Part shown: piece after piece, positions 33,921 through 43,288 of the stretch
How the letters are laid out: every line of letters starts with the position of its first letter
Position numbering within the stretch: position 1 is the first letter of the stretch
NCBI GenBank assembly: GCA_902573065.1
Contig: CACGHX010000006.1
Location: forward strand, 1-45,644
DNA length: 45,644 bases
From: an uncultured Pelagibacteraceae bacterium
GTDB lineage: Bacteria > Pseudomonadota > Alphaproteobacteria > Pelagibacterales > Pelagibacteraceae
Reading direction: 5' to 3'
Notes under the pieces: model-generated
What the model was told of the DNA's origin: nothing
The model's database searches: none
Seen by the model: the letters and a program-made list of their open reading frames with translations, nothing else
Made by a program: the position numbers and the translations under genes

Positions 33921-35023
33921 AATTTATGTGAAAAGTAAAAATACCCACTATACAATTATTATTGGTAAAGGATTATTAGGAATATTAAAAAAGCAATTAA
34001 ATAAATTATGCCCCCGAACAAAAAAAGTAGGATTAATTTTAGATAAAAATATTCCAAACCATTTTAAGATAAAAATTAAAAAGCAACTTAAGAAATACAA
34101 TCTTTATGTTTATGAATTTCTTCCAAATGAAAAATTAAAATCATTTAAAAAAGCAAATAGTCTGTTAGAAAGTCTAATCAAAAAATAATCTTAGTAGGAA
34201 TGATACAATCATAACTGTAGGTGGAGGAATAATAGGTGATTTTGGAAGCTTTGTTGCAAGTATTTACAAAAGAGGAATTAATTTAATAAGTATTCCTTCC
34301 ACACTTTTGGCACAAGTTGACTCATCAATTGGAGGTAAAACTGGTGTAAATTCAGCAGGTGGTAAAAATCTTATTGGGACATTTTATCAACCAAAATTAG
34401 TTTTAAGCGATTTAACACTTTTAAAAAGTTTATCAAAGAGAAATTTAGTCTGTGGTTTTGCTGAAATTTTAAAACATTCAATAATAAAAGATAGTAAATT
34501 TTTTAATAAATTAGACAGGGACAAAAATAAGATTTTTGAAAACTTTAATTTCAATATTTTGGCAGAGATAATATTTAAAAGTTGTAAGATCAAATTATCT
34601 TTTGTTAATAAAGATGAAAAGGAACAAAATGATAGAATGATACTAAATTTTGGTCATACTTTTGCTCACGGAATTGAAGCGGCAAATAAGTACTCTGGAA
34701 AAATTAATCATGGAGAAGCTGTTTTGATTGGAATGATTTTAGCTACCAGACTCTCCTTTATTAAAAAAGTTTGTTCTAAACAAACATTAGATAAAATAGA
34801 AAAACTTTATTTAAATCAAAAACTACTTAAAAAGTTTTTAAACTTTTTAGATAAAAACAACTTAAATAAAATAGTTAATTTTATGGAAGTTGATAAAAAA
34901 AATTATGATAAAAAAATTAATCTAATACTTCTTAAAAGAATAGGTAAAACAACAAAGCCAGGTCAATATAGATTTAGTCCCAAAGAGATGAAAAGCGTTT
35001 TAAGAAAAATTATAAGATTTTAA
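33907..35023 (+). pseudogene. aroB: 3-dehydroquinate synthase gene with a +1 frameshift
   Basis: AroB makes 3-dehydroquinate from DAHP. The N-terminal frame (33907-34188) gives YTIIIGKGLLG, VGLILDKN and LPNEKLKSFKKANSLLESLI and then hits TAA. The rest is in the next frame: NLSRNDTIITVGGGIIGDFG, RGINLISIPSTLLAQVDSSI, GGKTGVNS, GFAEILKHSIIKD, LNFGHTFAHGIE and INHGEAVLIGM, with all metal and NAD ligands. Taking one A from the run of six (34180-34185) restores a 371-aa protein reading LIKNNLSRND. Everything before and after is intact, so a sequence error or slippage during expression is more likely than true loss of an essential step. It is downstream of aroK, as usual. Confidence 0.92.
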
Positions 35024-35264
35024 TTTCTAGGGAGTGAATTTTTGTTTCGATCTCATCTTTAAGAATACCTGTTATTTTTTTGTGTGAATCTATTCGGTTC
35101 AACTTTTTAAGAACTTCAGACTGTATAATTATTTTCAAATGTGTTTTGCTTTTATTAAATGATTTATGGTGTTTATGTAAATGTGTATTATCAATAATAT
35201 CGATATTACAATCTGGTATATTTTTAATAATTTTTTCTTTGACTATTTCTATTAAACTTTTCAT
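35010..35264 (-). CDS. BolA family protein
   Basis: An 84-aa class II KH-like-fold protein. BolA features are DNTHLHKHHKSF with clustered His, KTHLKIIIQSEVLKKLNRID, SHKKITGILKDEI and a closing KIHSLEIKIL. BolA proteins bind monothiol glutaredoxins with [2Fe-2S] clusters and act in iron-sulfur trafficking. The gene overlaps the aroB 3' end by 14 bases tail to tail and is divergent from the J-domain gene, a common alphaproteobacterial layout. Confidence 0.85.
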   Translation of the reverse strand: MKSLIEIVKEKIIKNIPDCNIDIIDNTHLHKHHKSFNKSKTHLKIIIQSEVLKKLNRIDSHKKITGILKDEIETKIHSLEIKIL

Positions 35265-35299
35265 TAAAGCAACATTGTACTATATAATTAAAATTTATT

Positions 35300-35812
35300 A
35301 TGAAAAATATTTGTGACTGGAGTAAATGTAACAAAATAGGTATGTATAAAGCTCCGGTAGAAAAAGATAACAGTAAAAAATTTAGATTACTTTGTTTAGA
35401 ACATATCAAAGAGTTCAATAAAAGCTGGAACTATTTTGCTGATATGAATAATGAGGAAATTGAAAATTTCGTAAAGTCTGACCTTACATGGCATAAGCCT
35501 ACAAAAAGTTTTGGATCGTCTGAAAACTTTTTTAGAATATTGTGGCTTAATGCTTTGGATGACAAGACTGGAATTTTTAAAAATTCTGACTTTAGAAGGT
35601 TTGAAAAATCCAATTTGACAGTTAAAGATAAAGAAGCCTTTAAAATTTTAGGCCTGAAAAGTGATACAAATTGGTCTGATATTCAAAAAAAATTTAAAAT
35701 ACTTGTAAAGAAGTACCATCCTGATAAAAACCGTGGAAGTAAAAAATTTGAGGATATTTTAAAAAAAATTACTTTGGCATATAGCCAACTTAGAGCGAGC
35801 ATGAATAAATGA
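35300..35812 (+). CDS. J-domain (DnaJ-like) protein
   Basis: A 170-aa protein. The N-terminal half has a possible metal site, CDWSKC near residue 5 and [17 protein letters not shown] near residue 33. The C-terminal half is a J domain with [21 protein letters not shown] (HPD motif), which would stimulate a DnaK-type Hsp70. This domain pair is typical of an alphaproteobacterial DnaJ-like family next to cobS. The stop overlaps the cobS ATG by four bases, so its chaperone target may be the CobS/CobT complex or a partner of it. Confidence 0.88.
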   Translation: MKNICDWSKCNKIGMYKAPVEKDNSKKFRLLCLEHIKEFNKSWNYFADMNNEEIENFVKSDLTWHKPTKSFGSSENFFRILWLNALDDKTGIFKNSDFRRFEKSNLTVKDKEAFKILGLKSDTNWSDIQKKFKILVKKYHPDKNRGSKKFEDILKKITLAYSQLRASMNK

Positions 35813-36783
35813 ACTTAGAAAATAAAAAACCAGACATAAAAATTTCTGTAAGGCAAACCTTTGGGATAGATACTGAAATGGAAGTAGATAGTTTTTCAGA
35901 AAAAAATCCATATGTGCCTGAAATAGATGAAAACTATAAATTCGATAGAGATACAACTCTAGCAATACTATCAGGTTTTGCATTTAATAAACGAGTTTTG
36001 ATACAAGGTTACCATGGTACTGGAAAGTCTACACACATAGAGCAAGTAGCATCAAGATTAAATTGGCCATGCGTTAGAGTAAACCTTGATAGTCACATAA
36101 GCAGAATAGATTTGATTGGTAAAGATGCAATCGTAATTAAAGATGGAAAACAAATTACAGAATTTAAAGAGGGAGTTCTGCCTTGGTCTGTGCAAAATCC
36201 TGTTGCTTTAGTTTTTGATGAATACGATGCAGGCAGACCTGACGTAATGTTCGTCATACAGAGAATTTTGGAAAGCGATGGAAAACTTACGCTTTTAGAT
36301 AAAAATAAAGTTATTAATCAAAACAAATTTTTTAGAATGTTTGCAACAACAAATACAGTTGGTCTAGGGGATACTACGGGTCTTTATCATGGAACCCAAC
36401 AAATTAATCAAGGCCAAATGGATCGTTGGAATATTGTTACTACATTAAACTATCTTAAAACAGAAAAAGAATTAGAGATAATTTTAGCAAAAAATAAAGC
36501 TCTTAATAATTCAAAAGGTAAAGAAAAAGTTCTCAAAATGATAAAAGTAGCTGATCTAACTAGAAATGGTTTTGTTAATGGTGACATATCCACTGTAATG
36601 AGTCCCAGAACCGTCCTTCATTGGGCAGAAAATTCAGAAATATTTAAAGATATTGGATACGCATTCAGAGTAACTTTTTTAAATAAATGTGATGAGTTAG
36701 AAAGAAAAATTGTTGCCGAGTATTATCAAAGATGTTTCGGCGAGGACCTTCCAGAATCATCAGTTAACGTTAAAATTGTTTGA
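35809..36783 (+). CDS. cobS: CobS-like AAA+ ATPase (cobaltochelatase subunit family)
   Basis: A 324-aa MoxR/CobS-type AAA+ protein. Walker A is [15 protein letters not shown] (residues about 67-81), Walker B is [15 protein letters not shown] and the sensor block is [20 protein letters not shown], followed by MDRWNIV and [11 protein letters not shown]. In cobalamin producers CobS works with CobT and CobN to insert cobalt into hydrogenobyrinic acid diamide. No cobN or other cobalamin gene is in the window. The protein is highly family-like with no missing motif. cobT follows after one base. Confidence 0.92.
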   Translation: MNLENKKPDIKISVRQTFGIDTEMEVDSFSEKNPYVPEIDENYKFDRDTTLAILSGFAFNKRVLIQGYHGTGKSTHIEQVASRLNWPCVRVNLDSHISRIDLIGKDAIVIKDGKQITEFKEGVLPWSVQNPVALVFDEYDAGRPDVMFVIQRILESDGKLTLLDKNKVINQNKFFRMFATTNTVGLGDTTGLYHGTQQINQGQMDRWNIVTTLNYLKTEKELEIILAKNKALNNSKGKEKVLKMIKVADLTRNGFVNGDISTVMSPRTVLHWAENSEIFKDIGYAFRVTFLNKCDELERKIVAEYYQRCFGEDLPESSVNVKIV

Positions 36784-36784
36784 A

Positions 36785-38554
36785 ATGCAAAAAAAAGAGA
36801 GTCGTTTAGAGTTTTTTAAAAGCGCAATAATTTCAACAGTTAAATCGATCTCCAAAAAGAAAAACTGTGAGATAAAATTTGGCAAATCTACAAATCAAAC
36901 AAGCAGTGAAAAATTTATAAATTTACCTGAAATAAATAAACTGGAAAGTTTAAATGACTTTTTATTATTTAGGGCAAAAGCGGACTCTGAGGCTCTAAGA
37001 CTAAAGTATAGTGATAAAGATATTTTTGAGCGTCACAAACCAAAAGGGGAAATGTCTCAAAAACTTTATCAAATTGCTGAAAAGATAAGATATGAGAAGA
37101 TTGGAAGTGAAGATTTTGAAGGGGTTAAAAAAAACTTATTTATTCAATACAGAGAAAATCAATTAAAATTAAAGTCAAGCAAAAACAAACTTGATGAGTC
37201 TTTTGACAGTTATCTTAAAAACTTATTTTTCAATATAAAAGAGCCAAAAAAATCTAGAGTAAATTTTGCTAAAAAATTTAAGCAGAATCTTAATTTTCTT
37301 AAAGATAATTTAAATGATCAAGGCAAATTTAATGAGAAGATTTCTGAAATAATATCAGAATTAAATATCGACGATAAAGAATTTAGTGAAGATAGAGAAG
37401 AAAGTGACAAAAATCTAAAAAATCCTGAAAACCAAGAAACCAAAGATAAGGCTGATGGACAAATTGCTGAAAAGGAGAATGAGCAAGAGCTCTCTATTGA
37501 CTCAAGACCTCCAGATACAAAAGATTTATTAGGTGAAGATGAAAAAAGTATTGAGGAAATTGATGAGACAGGAGAAAAGACAAATATTAGGCCAAAATCG
37601 ATATTTTCCGAAAAAGGAAGAAAATATAAAATTTATACTGATCAATTTGATGAAGTTATAAAAGCTGAGAATTTAGAAACTAAAGAGGAGTTAGAAAGAC
37701 TTCGATCGACTCTAGATCAACAACTTTTACAGCTGAAAAGTTTTGTATCAAAGTTGGCAAATAAACTACAAAGGAAGCTTTTAGCTAAACAAAATAGATC
37801 TTGGGATTTTGATTTAGAGGAAGGCTTGTTAGACTCATCAAAACTTACAAGATTGATTATAGATCCATTAAACTCTTTATCTTTTAAAAAGGAAAAAGAA
37901 ACCGACTTTAAAGATACACTTGTAACTATATTAATAGATAACTCTGGCTCAATGAGAGGAAAACCTATTTCAGTAGCAGCAGTATGTGCGGACATATTAT
38001 CAAGGACTTTAGAAAGGTGTTCAGTAAAGGTTGAGGTTTTAGGTTTTACAACAAAACATTGGAAAGGTGGTTCGAGCAGAGAAAAATGGATAAGTAATGA
38101 GAAACCAAAATTTCCAGGAAGATTAAATGATCTTAGACATATAATTTATAAATCTGCAGACACACCTTGGCGTCAATCAAAGAATAATATTGGTTTAATG
38201 CTCAAGGAGGGTTTGTTAAAAGAAAATATCGATGGTGAGGCTTTGAGGTGGACCTTAAATAAAATGAAGAAACGAAAAGAAGAGAGAAAAATATTAATGG
38301 TTATATCGGATGGAGCACCAGTTGACGACTCAACTTTATCAACTAATGCGAACGATTATCTTGAAATTGATTTAAAAAATACAGTTAATGCAATTGAAAA
38401 ACTTTCATCTATTGAGTTATTAGCAATCGGAATAGGTCATGATGTAACTCGTTACTATAACAAAGCTATAAAAATAACTGATGTTCATGATCTTGGTGAT
38501 GCAATGATAAATCAATTAACAGATTTGTTCTCTAGTAAAAAAATTATTCACTAA
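36785..38554 (+). CDS. cobT: CobT-like VWA protein (cobaltochelatase subunit family)
   Basis: A 589-aa partner of CobS; the ATG at 36785 is chosen because it follows the cobS stop directly. The N-terminal half is CobT-like ([20 protein letters not shown]). A long, acidic linker (about residues 190-270, rich in Glu, Asp and Lys) follows. The C-terminal half has a von Willebrand A domain with a metal-ion site: [12 protein letters not shown] (about residue 385) and [13 protein letters not shown]. The CobS/CobT complex assembles like the Mg-chelatase I/D subunits. Its client here is not known. It overlaps the convergent transporter gene by four bases. Confidence 0.92.
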   Translation: MQKKESRLEFFKSAIISTVKSISKKKNCEIKFGKSTNQTSSEKFINLPEINKLESLNDFLLFRAKADSEALRLKYSDKDIFERHKPKGEMSQKLYQIAEKIRYEKIGSEDFEGVKKNLFIQYRENQLKLKSSKNKLDESFDSYLKNLFFNIKEPKKSRVNFAKKFKQNLNFLKDNLNDQGKFNEKISEIISELNIDDKEFSEDREESDKNLKNPENQETKDKADGQIAEKENEQELSIDSRPPDTKDLLGEDEKSIEEIDETGEKTNIRPKSIFSEKGRKYKIYTDQFDEVIKAENLETKEELERLRSTLDQQLLQLKSFVSKLANKLQRKLLAKQNRSWDFDLEEGLLDSSKLTRLIIDPLNSLSFKKEKETDFKDTLVTILIDNSGSMRGKPISVAAVCADILSRTLERCSVKVEVLGFTTKHWKGGSSREKWISNEKPKFPGRLNDLRHIIYKSADTPWRQSKNNIGLMLKEGLLKENIDGEALRWTLNKMKKRKEERKILMVISDGAPVDDSTLSTNANDYLEIDLKNTVNAIEKLSSIELLAIGIGHDVTRYYNKAIKITDVHDLGDAMINQLTDLFSSKKIIH

Positions 38555-39132
38555 AAAGGCTTTCCAGATAAGTGGATCTCATCTGGAATAGTTTTATTTA
38601 GTAGAAGTCTAAAAGGTATAAGCATTATTAAAGATATTAAAACTTTTACGATAAAATCTCCCATAGCTAAAGTTATCCATGGAACATCCGTATTATAAAA
38701 AGATATAGAAAAGAATAAAAATGTATCAATTAATGATCCCAATAAAGATGAAGATAAGGGAGCTATAAACCATATTTTTTTTCTTAATAAGTCAAAAACC
38801 CTTACATCCAATAATTGAGCGACTAGAAATGCAGCACCGGATCCTATTGCAATTCTAATTGAAATAAAGTCTTCAAAATTTGTGGAAAAATATAATGTTA
38901 ATATAATACCTATAAAAAAACCAAAGTAGACGACTCGTCTAGCAATTATTTTTCCATATTTTCTATTAGCAAGGTCTGTTATTAAAAATGTAATTGGATA
39001 TGTAAAAGCTGCGTAGGTTAAAATATTTTCTAGTCCAAGATAATTCACAGGAAATTGAACTAAAAAATTAGAAATAGCTACTATACCAGCCATACAAGTA
39101 GCTAAAGTATAAAAAAATTTAGATCTGAGCAT
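38551..39132 (-). CDS. YhhQ/VUT-family queuosine-precursor transporter
   Basis: A 193-aa inner-membrane protein with about six TM segments. The family signature is visible as [21 protein letters not shown] (residues about 41-61) and [20 protein letters not shown], with [18 protein letters not shown] and [19 protein letters not shown] at the end. YhhQ in E. coli takes up preQ0 and preQ1 for queuosine in tRNA; alphaproteobacterial relatives are expected to do likewise, or to carry vitamin-like molecules. It lies six bases after rpmB on the same strand. Confidence 0.85.
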   Translation of the reverse strand: MLRSKFFYTLATCMAGIVAISNFLVQFPVNYLGLENILTYAAFTYPITFLITDLANRKYGKIIARRVVYFGFFIGIILTLYFSTNFEDFISIRIAIGSGAAFLVAQLLDVRVFDLLRKKIWFIAPLSSSLLGSLIDTFLFFSISFYNTDVPWITLAMGDFIVKVLISLIMLIPFRLLLNKTIPDEIHLSGKPF

Positions 39133-39138
39133 AATTTA

Positions 39139-39420
39139 CTAAACTGCTTTTAATACAATTTTATTTCTCAGTTTTTTTGCTCTTTTTGAGAGTTTATAAG
39201 CCTTTGCAGATGTAAGAAATTTGTCAATTCCACCTTTGAAATCTACTGTTCTAAGTGCAGCATTTGAAACCTTAAGAGTAACATTCTTTTTTAAAATATC
39301 ACTTTTAAATCTTATTTTTTTTACACTAGGATTAAATTTCCTTTTAGTTTTATTGTTAGCATGGCTAACGTTATGCCCTTTAAGAGGTCCTTTTCCAGTG
39401 AGTTCACATTTATTACTCAT
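39139..39420 (-). CDS. rpmB: 50S ribosomal protein L28
   Basis: A 93-aa L28 protein: MSNKCELTGKGPLKGHNVSH at the N-terminus, ANNKTKRKFNPSVKKIRF and VSNAALRTVDFKGGIDKFL. Only one of the usual zinc-type cysteines is present, so this is a C-minus-like form. It is the first gene of a two-gene minus-strand unit with the YhhQ transporter and has a clear promoter just upstream. Confidence 0.97.
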   Translation of the reverse strand: MSNKCELTGKGPLKGHNVSHANNKTKRKFNPSVKKIRFKSDILKKNVTLKVSNAALRTVDFKGGIDKFLTSAKAYKLSKRAKKLRNKIVLKAV

Positions 39421-39435
39421 AAATTATACATTTGG

Positions 39436-39464
39436 TATATAATTCGACATGAACATTTTATCAA
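39436..39464 (-). promoter_or_regulatory. Sigma-70 promoter for rpmB
   Basis: On the minus strand TTGATA (39464-39459) is followed after exactly 17 bases by TATATA (39441-39436), 15 bases upstream of the rpmB ATG. That would leave a leader of fewer than ten bases. Confidence 0.6.
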
Positions 39465-39479
39465 GTAAATATATGTCTA

Positions 39480-39508
39480 TTGACAATGTTTGTACCAAAG
39501 AATAATAA
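39480..39508 (+). promoter_or_regulatory. Sigma-70 promoter for the TauE/SafE gene
   Basis: TTGACA (39480-39485, perfect -35) is followed after 17 bases by TAATAA (39503-39508). The expected start of transcription is at or next to the ATG at 39514, which suggests a leaderless mRNA. Confidence 0.6.
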
Positions 39509-39513
39509 ACTTA

Positions 39514-40611
39514 ATGGATTTTTTCCTACCAGTAGCACAAGTTCAAGTAAGTATACTAGTAATTCTATTGCTTAGCTTTTTAGTCGGTATTATATCTGGT
39601 CTTTTTGGTATCGGGGGTGGTTTTCTCATGACACCAGTTTTAATTTTTTTAGGAATTCCTCCAACTTATGCTGTGGCTAATGAAGCTAATAATATACTAG
39701 GCACGTCAGTATCTGGAGCCCTTCACCATTGGTTTAGAAAAACCCTTGATTATAAAATGGGAATAACAATTGTTGCTGGTGGAGTAGTTGGTACTGGTGT
39801 TGGAATGTTAATCTTTGCTTACCTAAGAGAAAAAGGAGTTATTAATGTTAGTATTACTTTGGCTTATATTTATGTTTTGGTTGTCATTGGCACACTAATG
39901 TTTGCGAAAGGTTATAAAGAATTAACAGATCTAAGAAAAAAGACTGTTGTTAAAAGGAAAGCTCACGATCACTATTGGATACATGGTCTCCCATTTAGAA
40001 TGAAGTTTCATAAATCCAGACTTTATGAAAGTGCGATAGTTCCAATAATGTTAGGATTTATTGTTGGGATATTTGCATCAATTATGGGTGTAGGAGGAGC
40101 TTTTTTAATGGTTCCAGCGATGATTTATATTATTGGGGTTCCAACTAAATTAGTTCCGGGTACATCTTTATTTGTAACAATTTTTATTACAGGTTTAGTA
40201 GTTATTGTTCACGCTCTTAAATTTCAGACTATAGACTTCATATTAGTTTTTATTTTACTTACTGGTTCTATAGTTGGCTTACATATTGGTCTTAAAATTT
40301 CTCAAAAATTAAATGCCTCAGAGTATAAAACTTTATTAGCAATTTTACTTCTTGCTGTTGGTGTTATTATGGGAATAGAAACTTTTGTAATTGAAAAAGG
40401 ATCAAGTTTGTTTGCTTCTAATAAAACTGGTGCAATAGATAACAAACTTTCTGAAGTAATTTTATCTCTTTCAACAAATAATCCTATAGCTTATGGTTTT
40501 TTATCTATTATAATTGTTGTGCTAGTGGGAATTTCATTTTCTTATGCAAGGGAACTCTTCCACTATATTAAATTCGATCTCGATAAAAAAAAATATAATT
40601 TTTTTAAATAA
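39514..40611 (+). CDS. TauE/SafE-family sulfite/organic-anion exporter
   Basis: A 365-aa membrane protein with about eight TM segments in two related halves. The first half has GIISGLFGIGGGFLMTPVLIF (residues about 27-47) and the second has GIFASIMGVGGAFLMVPAMIY; these G-x-x-x-G-x-GGGF/A repeats define the family. A cytoplasmic loop of about 50 residues (KELTDLRKKTVVKRKAHD) separates the halves. Family members export sulfite, sulfoacetate or related anions made when sulfonates are broken down. The cargo here is unknown. The ATG at 39514 is preferred over a TTG at 39490 because it sits just after the promoter. It ends next to the pyrD stop, tail to tail. Confidence 0.88.
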   Translation: MDFFLPVAQVQVSILVILLLSFLVGIISGLFGIGGGFLMTPVLIFLGIPPTYAVANEANNILGTSVSGALHHWFRKTLDYKMGITIVAGGVVGTGVGMLIFAYLREKGVINVSITLAYIYVLVVIGTLMFAKGYKELTDLRKKTVVKRKAHDHYWIHGLPFRMKFHKSRLYESAIVPIMLGFIVGIFASIMGVGGAFLMVPAMIYIIGVPTKLVPGTSLFVTIFITGLVVIVHALKFQTIDFILVFILLTGSIVGLHIGLKISQKLNASEYKTLLAILLLAVGVIMGIETFVIEKGSSLFASNKTGAIDNKLSEVILSLSTNNPIAYGFLSIIIVVLVGISFSYARELFHYIKFDLDKKKYNFFK

Positions 40612-41661
40612 TTAATTCAAAGAGGAACCTACAGCCTCGTTTATATTAGCGAAACCTTTACTTTTCAAAATTTGAATTAAATCTTTTTTGATCTCTTTTA
40701 CAATATTAGGGCCTTTATAAATTAGACCTGTATATAATTGAACCGCTGATGCACCTGCAGCAATCTTTTCAAAGGCAGATTGTCCTGAGTCAACCCCTCC
40801 AACACCGATAATTGGTATTTTTCCATTTAGCTCTTTATAAAATTTTTTTACAAATTCAGTTGATAGTTCCTTAATAGGCTTTCCGGATAATCCGCCAATC
40901 TCCTTACTATTCACATCAATCAAACTTTCTCTATTTTTATTGCTGGTATTTGTTAAAATAATACCATCAATTTTGTACTCTAAAATTAAATTTACTATTC
41001 CTGAGATTTGAGAATCTTCCAAATCAGGTGATATTTTTAATAAAAAAGACTTTTTAAAATTACTTTTTTCTCTTATTTCATTAATTTTTGAGAGTAGATT
41101 TTTTAAATCGTTTTCATTATGAAAATCTCTGAGACCTTTGGTATTAGGTGAAGAAATATTTATTGTTATGTAATCGCCAATTGGAAAAAAAATTTCAGCA
41201 CATTTCAAAAAATCATTGGTCATATTGTCTGTGTCTTTATTAGGTCCTATGTTAACTCCTAAAAGGCTTGACGGAATATTAGCTTCTATTCTCTTTCTAA
41301 TCACATCAGATCCATCATTGTTAAACCCAAGTCTATTTATTAGTGCCTGATCTTTTTCTAATCTAAAAACACGTGGTTTTTCATTTCCAAACTGTTGTTT
41401 TGGAGTTACAGTTCCAATCTCAACAAATCCAAAACCGATTTTAAATATTTCATTATAAACCTCTGCGCTTTTATCAAAACCTGCTGCTAGCCCGATTGGA
41501 TTACTGATTTCTTTTCCGAAAAGGCTAGTATTTAAAATTTCTTCACCTTGAACTGAAAATAAATTGCTTGGTAAGAAATTGAATTTAAGTGATTTAATTG
41601 CTAAATCATGTGCTTTTTCTGGATCTAAGTTAAATATAAAAGGTCTTATAAAAGAAAACAT
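40612..41661 (-). CDS. pyrD: Dihydroorotate dehydrogenase (quinone), class 2
   Basis: A 349-aa FMN enzyme that oxidises dihydroorotate to orotate and passes electrons to membrane quinones. The N-terminal helix FIRPFIFNLDPEKAHDLAI is the class 2 membrane/quinone part. FMN and substrate blocks are PIGLAAGFDKSAEV, FVEIGTVTPKQQFGN, INRLGFNNDG, the catalytic Ser in INISSPNTKGLR, LTNTSNKN, GGLSGKPIKE and IIGVGGVDSGQ. It lies five bases after the lysyl-tRNA synthetase gene. Confidence 0.96.
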   Translation of the reverse strand: MFSFIRPFIFNLDPEKAHDLAIKSLKFNFLPSNLFSVQGEEILNTSLFGKEISNPIGLAAGFDKSAEVYNEIFKIGFGFVEIGTVTPKQQFGNEKPRVFRLEKDQALINRLGFNNDGSDVIRKRIEANIPSSLLGVNIGPNKDTDNMTNDFLKCAEIFFPIGDYITINISSPNTKGLRDFHNENDLKNLLSKINEIREKSNFKKSFLLKISPDLEDSQISGIVNLILEYKIDGIILTNTSNKNRESLIDVNSKEIGGLSGKPIKELSTEFVKKFYKELNGKIPIIGVGGVDSGQSAFEKIAAGASAVQLYTGLIYKGPNIVKEIKKDLIQILKSKGFANINEAVGSSLN

Positions 41662-41666
41662 TAAAA

Positions 41667-43232
41667 TTATATTTTCAACTTTTTTTCCATTAAATCAATT
41701 GTCTCTTTGACCCCAAAAAAGCTGATAAAAAAACCCATTCTTGGACCGTTTTCCTCTCCAAAACAGACCTGATATATTAATTTAAACCAGTCTCTTAAAT
41801 TTTTACTATAACCATTTTCTTTTCCTGCAGTGTAAATCTTTGTTTGTATTTCCTCTGCTGGGGTATCTTGAGATACTTGCTTTAAAACAGATATTAAATT
41901 TTTTAAAGCTTTTTGTTCAGAGTCGTTTGGCTTTTTATATTTTTTCTTTGGTTCAACCTCATCTGTAAAGTAATTAATAGCATAATTTGTGAGTTCGTCT
42001 AAAATTTTATGATTTTTTGGATCTAGTTCACTATGGAATTTTTTTATAAATTTCCATAATACTTCTTTGGTTTTTGCATTACTTGATCCAACAATATTCA
42101 ATAACATTGAAAATGGCATAACTATTTTTTCATTAGGGGGAGAACCGTTATGAATATGCCATACAGGATTTAAAAGTTTTTCTTTTTCTTTTTGGTTTTC
42201 ATATTTTTCAATCAACGAAAGATATTCGTCGACAGCTTTAGGAACTACATCTGGGTAAAGTTTTTTAGCTCTTTTTGGATTTTGGTACATGTAAAGTGAT
42301 AAGCTTTCAGGAGAAGCATACCTTAACCACTGTTCGATAGTTATTCCATTTCCTTTTGATTTCGAAATTTTTTCTCCTTTTTCATCTAAAAATAACTCAT
42401 AAGCAAAACCATTAGGTGGTTGTTTTCCCATTACCTTACAAATTTTACTAGATATTATTGCACTCTCTATAAGATCTTTACCGTACATTTCAAAATCTAC
42501 ATCAAATGCAAACCATCTCATAGCCCAATCTACCTTCCATTGTAATTTACATTTGCCATTCAATATTTCTGTTTTAATTTTTTTTCCATTATTATCAAAG
42601 ACTAATGTGTTTTTTTTCTTATCCATTTCGATTACTGGTATTTCTAATACTTTTCCTGTTTCTGGACATATTGGTAAAAATGGGCAATATGTTTTTCTTC
42701 TTTCACTTCTTAAAGTAGGCAAAATAATATTCATGATATCATCAAATTTTTCTAAAACTCTTATAATTGAGTTATTGAAAGTACCATTTTTATAATTTTG
42801 TGTTGAACTTTTAAAAGTAAAAGTGAAATTAAATTTTTTAAGAAATTCTATTAGCATTTTATTGTTGTGTTCACCAAAACTTTCAAATTTCTTAAAAGGG
42901 TCAGGAATTTCGGTCAAAGGTTTTCCTAAATTTGCATGTAAAATTTTATCATTTGGTATGTTCTCAGGAACTTTTCTTAAACCGTCCATGTCATCCGAGA
43001 AAGTTATTAATTCTGTTTCAATTTTTTTAATATGCTTTAGGGCATTAATCATCATTGAAGTTCGTGATACTTCCCCGAAAGTCCCTATATGTGGAAGACC
43101 ACTTGGTCCATATCCTGTTTGAAAAATAATTTTATTTTTTTTCTTTATTATACCGTTTCTATCTTTTAAAAGTTTTCGAATTTCAACAAATGGCCAAGAA
43201 GATGTTGATTTTAATAGTTCAGATTCAAGCAT
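41667..43232 (-). CDS. lysS: Lysyl-tRNA synthetase, class I
   Basis: A 521-aa class I enzyme, the form otherwise typical of archaea and many alphaproteobacteria, unlike the class II LysRS of E. coli. HIGH appears as GLPHIGTFGEVSRTSMM (residues about 44-60) and KMSKS as KISKSKGNG. The segments ISSKICKVMGKQPPNGFAYE and WRSERRKTYCPF-like Cys-rich part (CPFLPICPETG) are also those of LysK. The C-terminal helical half ends with FISFFGVKETI. It is divergent from trkH with a gap of 56 bases. Confidence 0.95.
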   Translation of the reverse strand: MLESELLKSTSSWPFVEIRKLLKDRNGIIKKKNKIIFQTGYGPSGLPHIGTFGEVSRTSMMINALKHIKKIETELITFSDDMDGLRKVPENIPNDKILHANLGKPLTEIPDPFKKFESFGEHNNKMLIEFLKKFNFTFTFKSSTQNYKNGTFNNSIIRVLEKFDDIMNIILPTLRSERRKTYCPFLPICPETGKVLEIPVIEMDKKKNTLVFDNNGKKIKTEILNGKCKLQWKVDWAMRWFAFDVDFEMYGKDLIESAIISSKICKVMGKQPPNGFAYELFLDEKGEKISKSKGNGITIEQWLRYASPESLSLYMYQNPKRAKKLYPDVVPKAVDEYLSLIEKYENQKEKEKLLNPVWHIHNGSPPNEKIVMPFSMLLNIVGSSNAKTKEVLWKFIKKFHSELDPKNHKILDELTNYAINYFTDEVEPKKKYKKPNDSEQKALKNLISVLKQVSQDTPAEEIQTKIYTAGKENGYSKNLRDWFKLIYQVCFGEENGPRMGFFISFFGVKETIDLMEKKLKI

Positions 43233-43288
43233 TACTTAGGTTTATAATAAGTTGAATTTTATTGCTATTTAAATATTGTCCAGATTTT

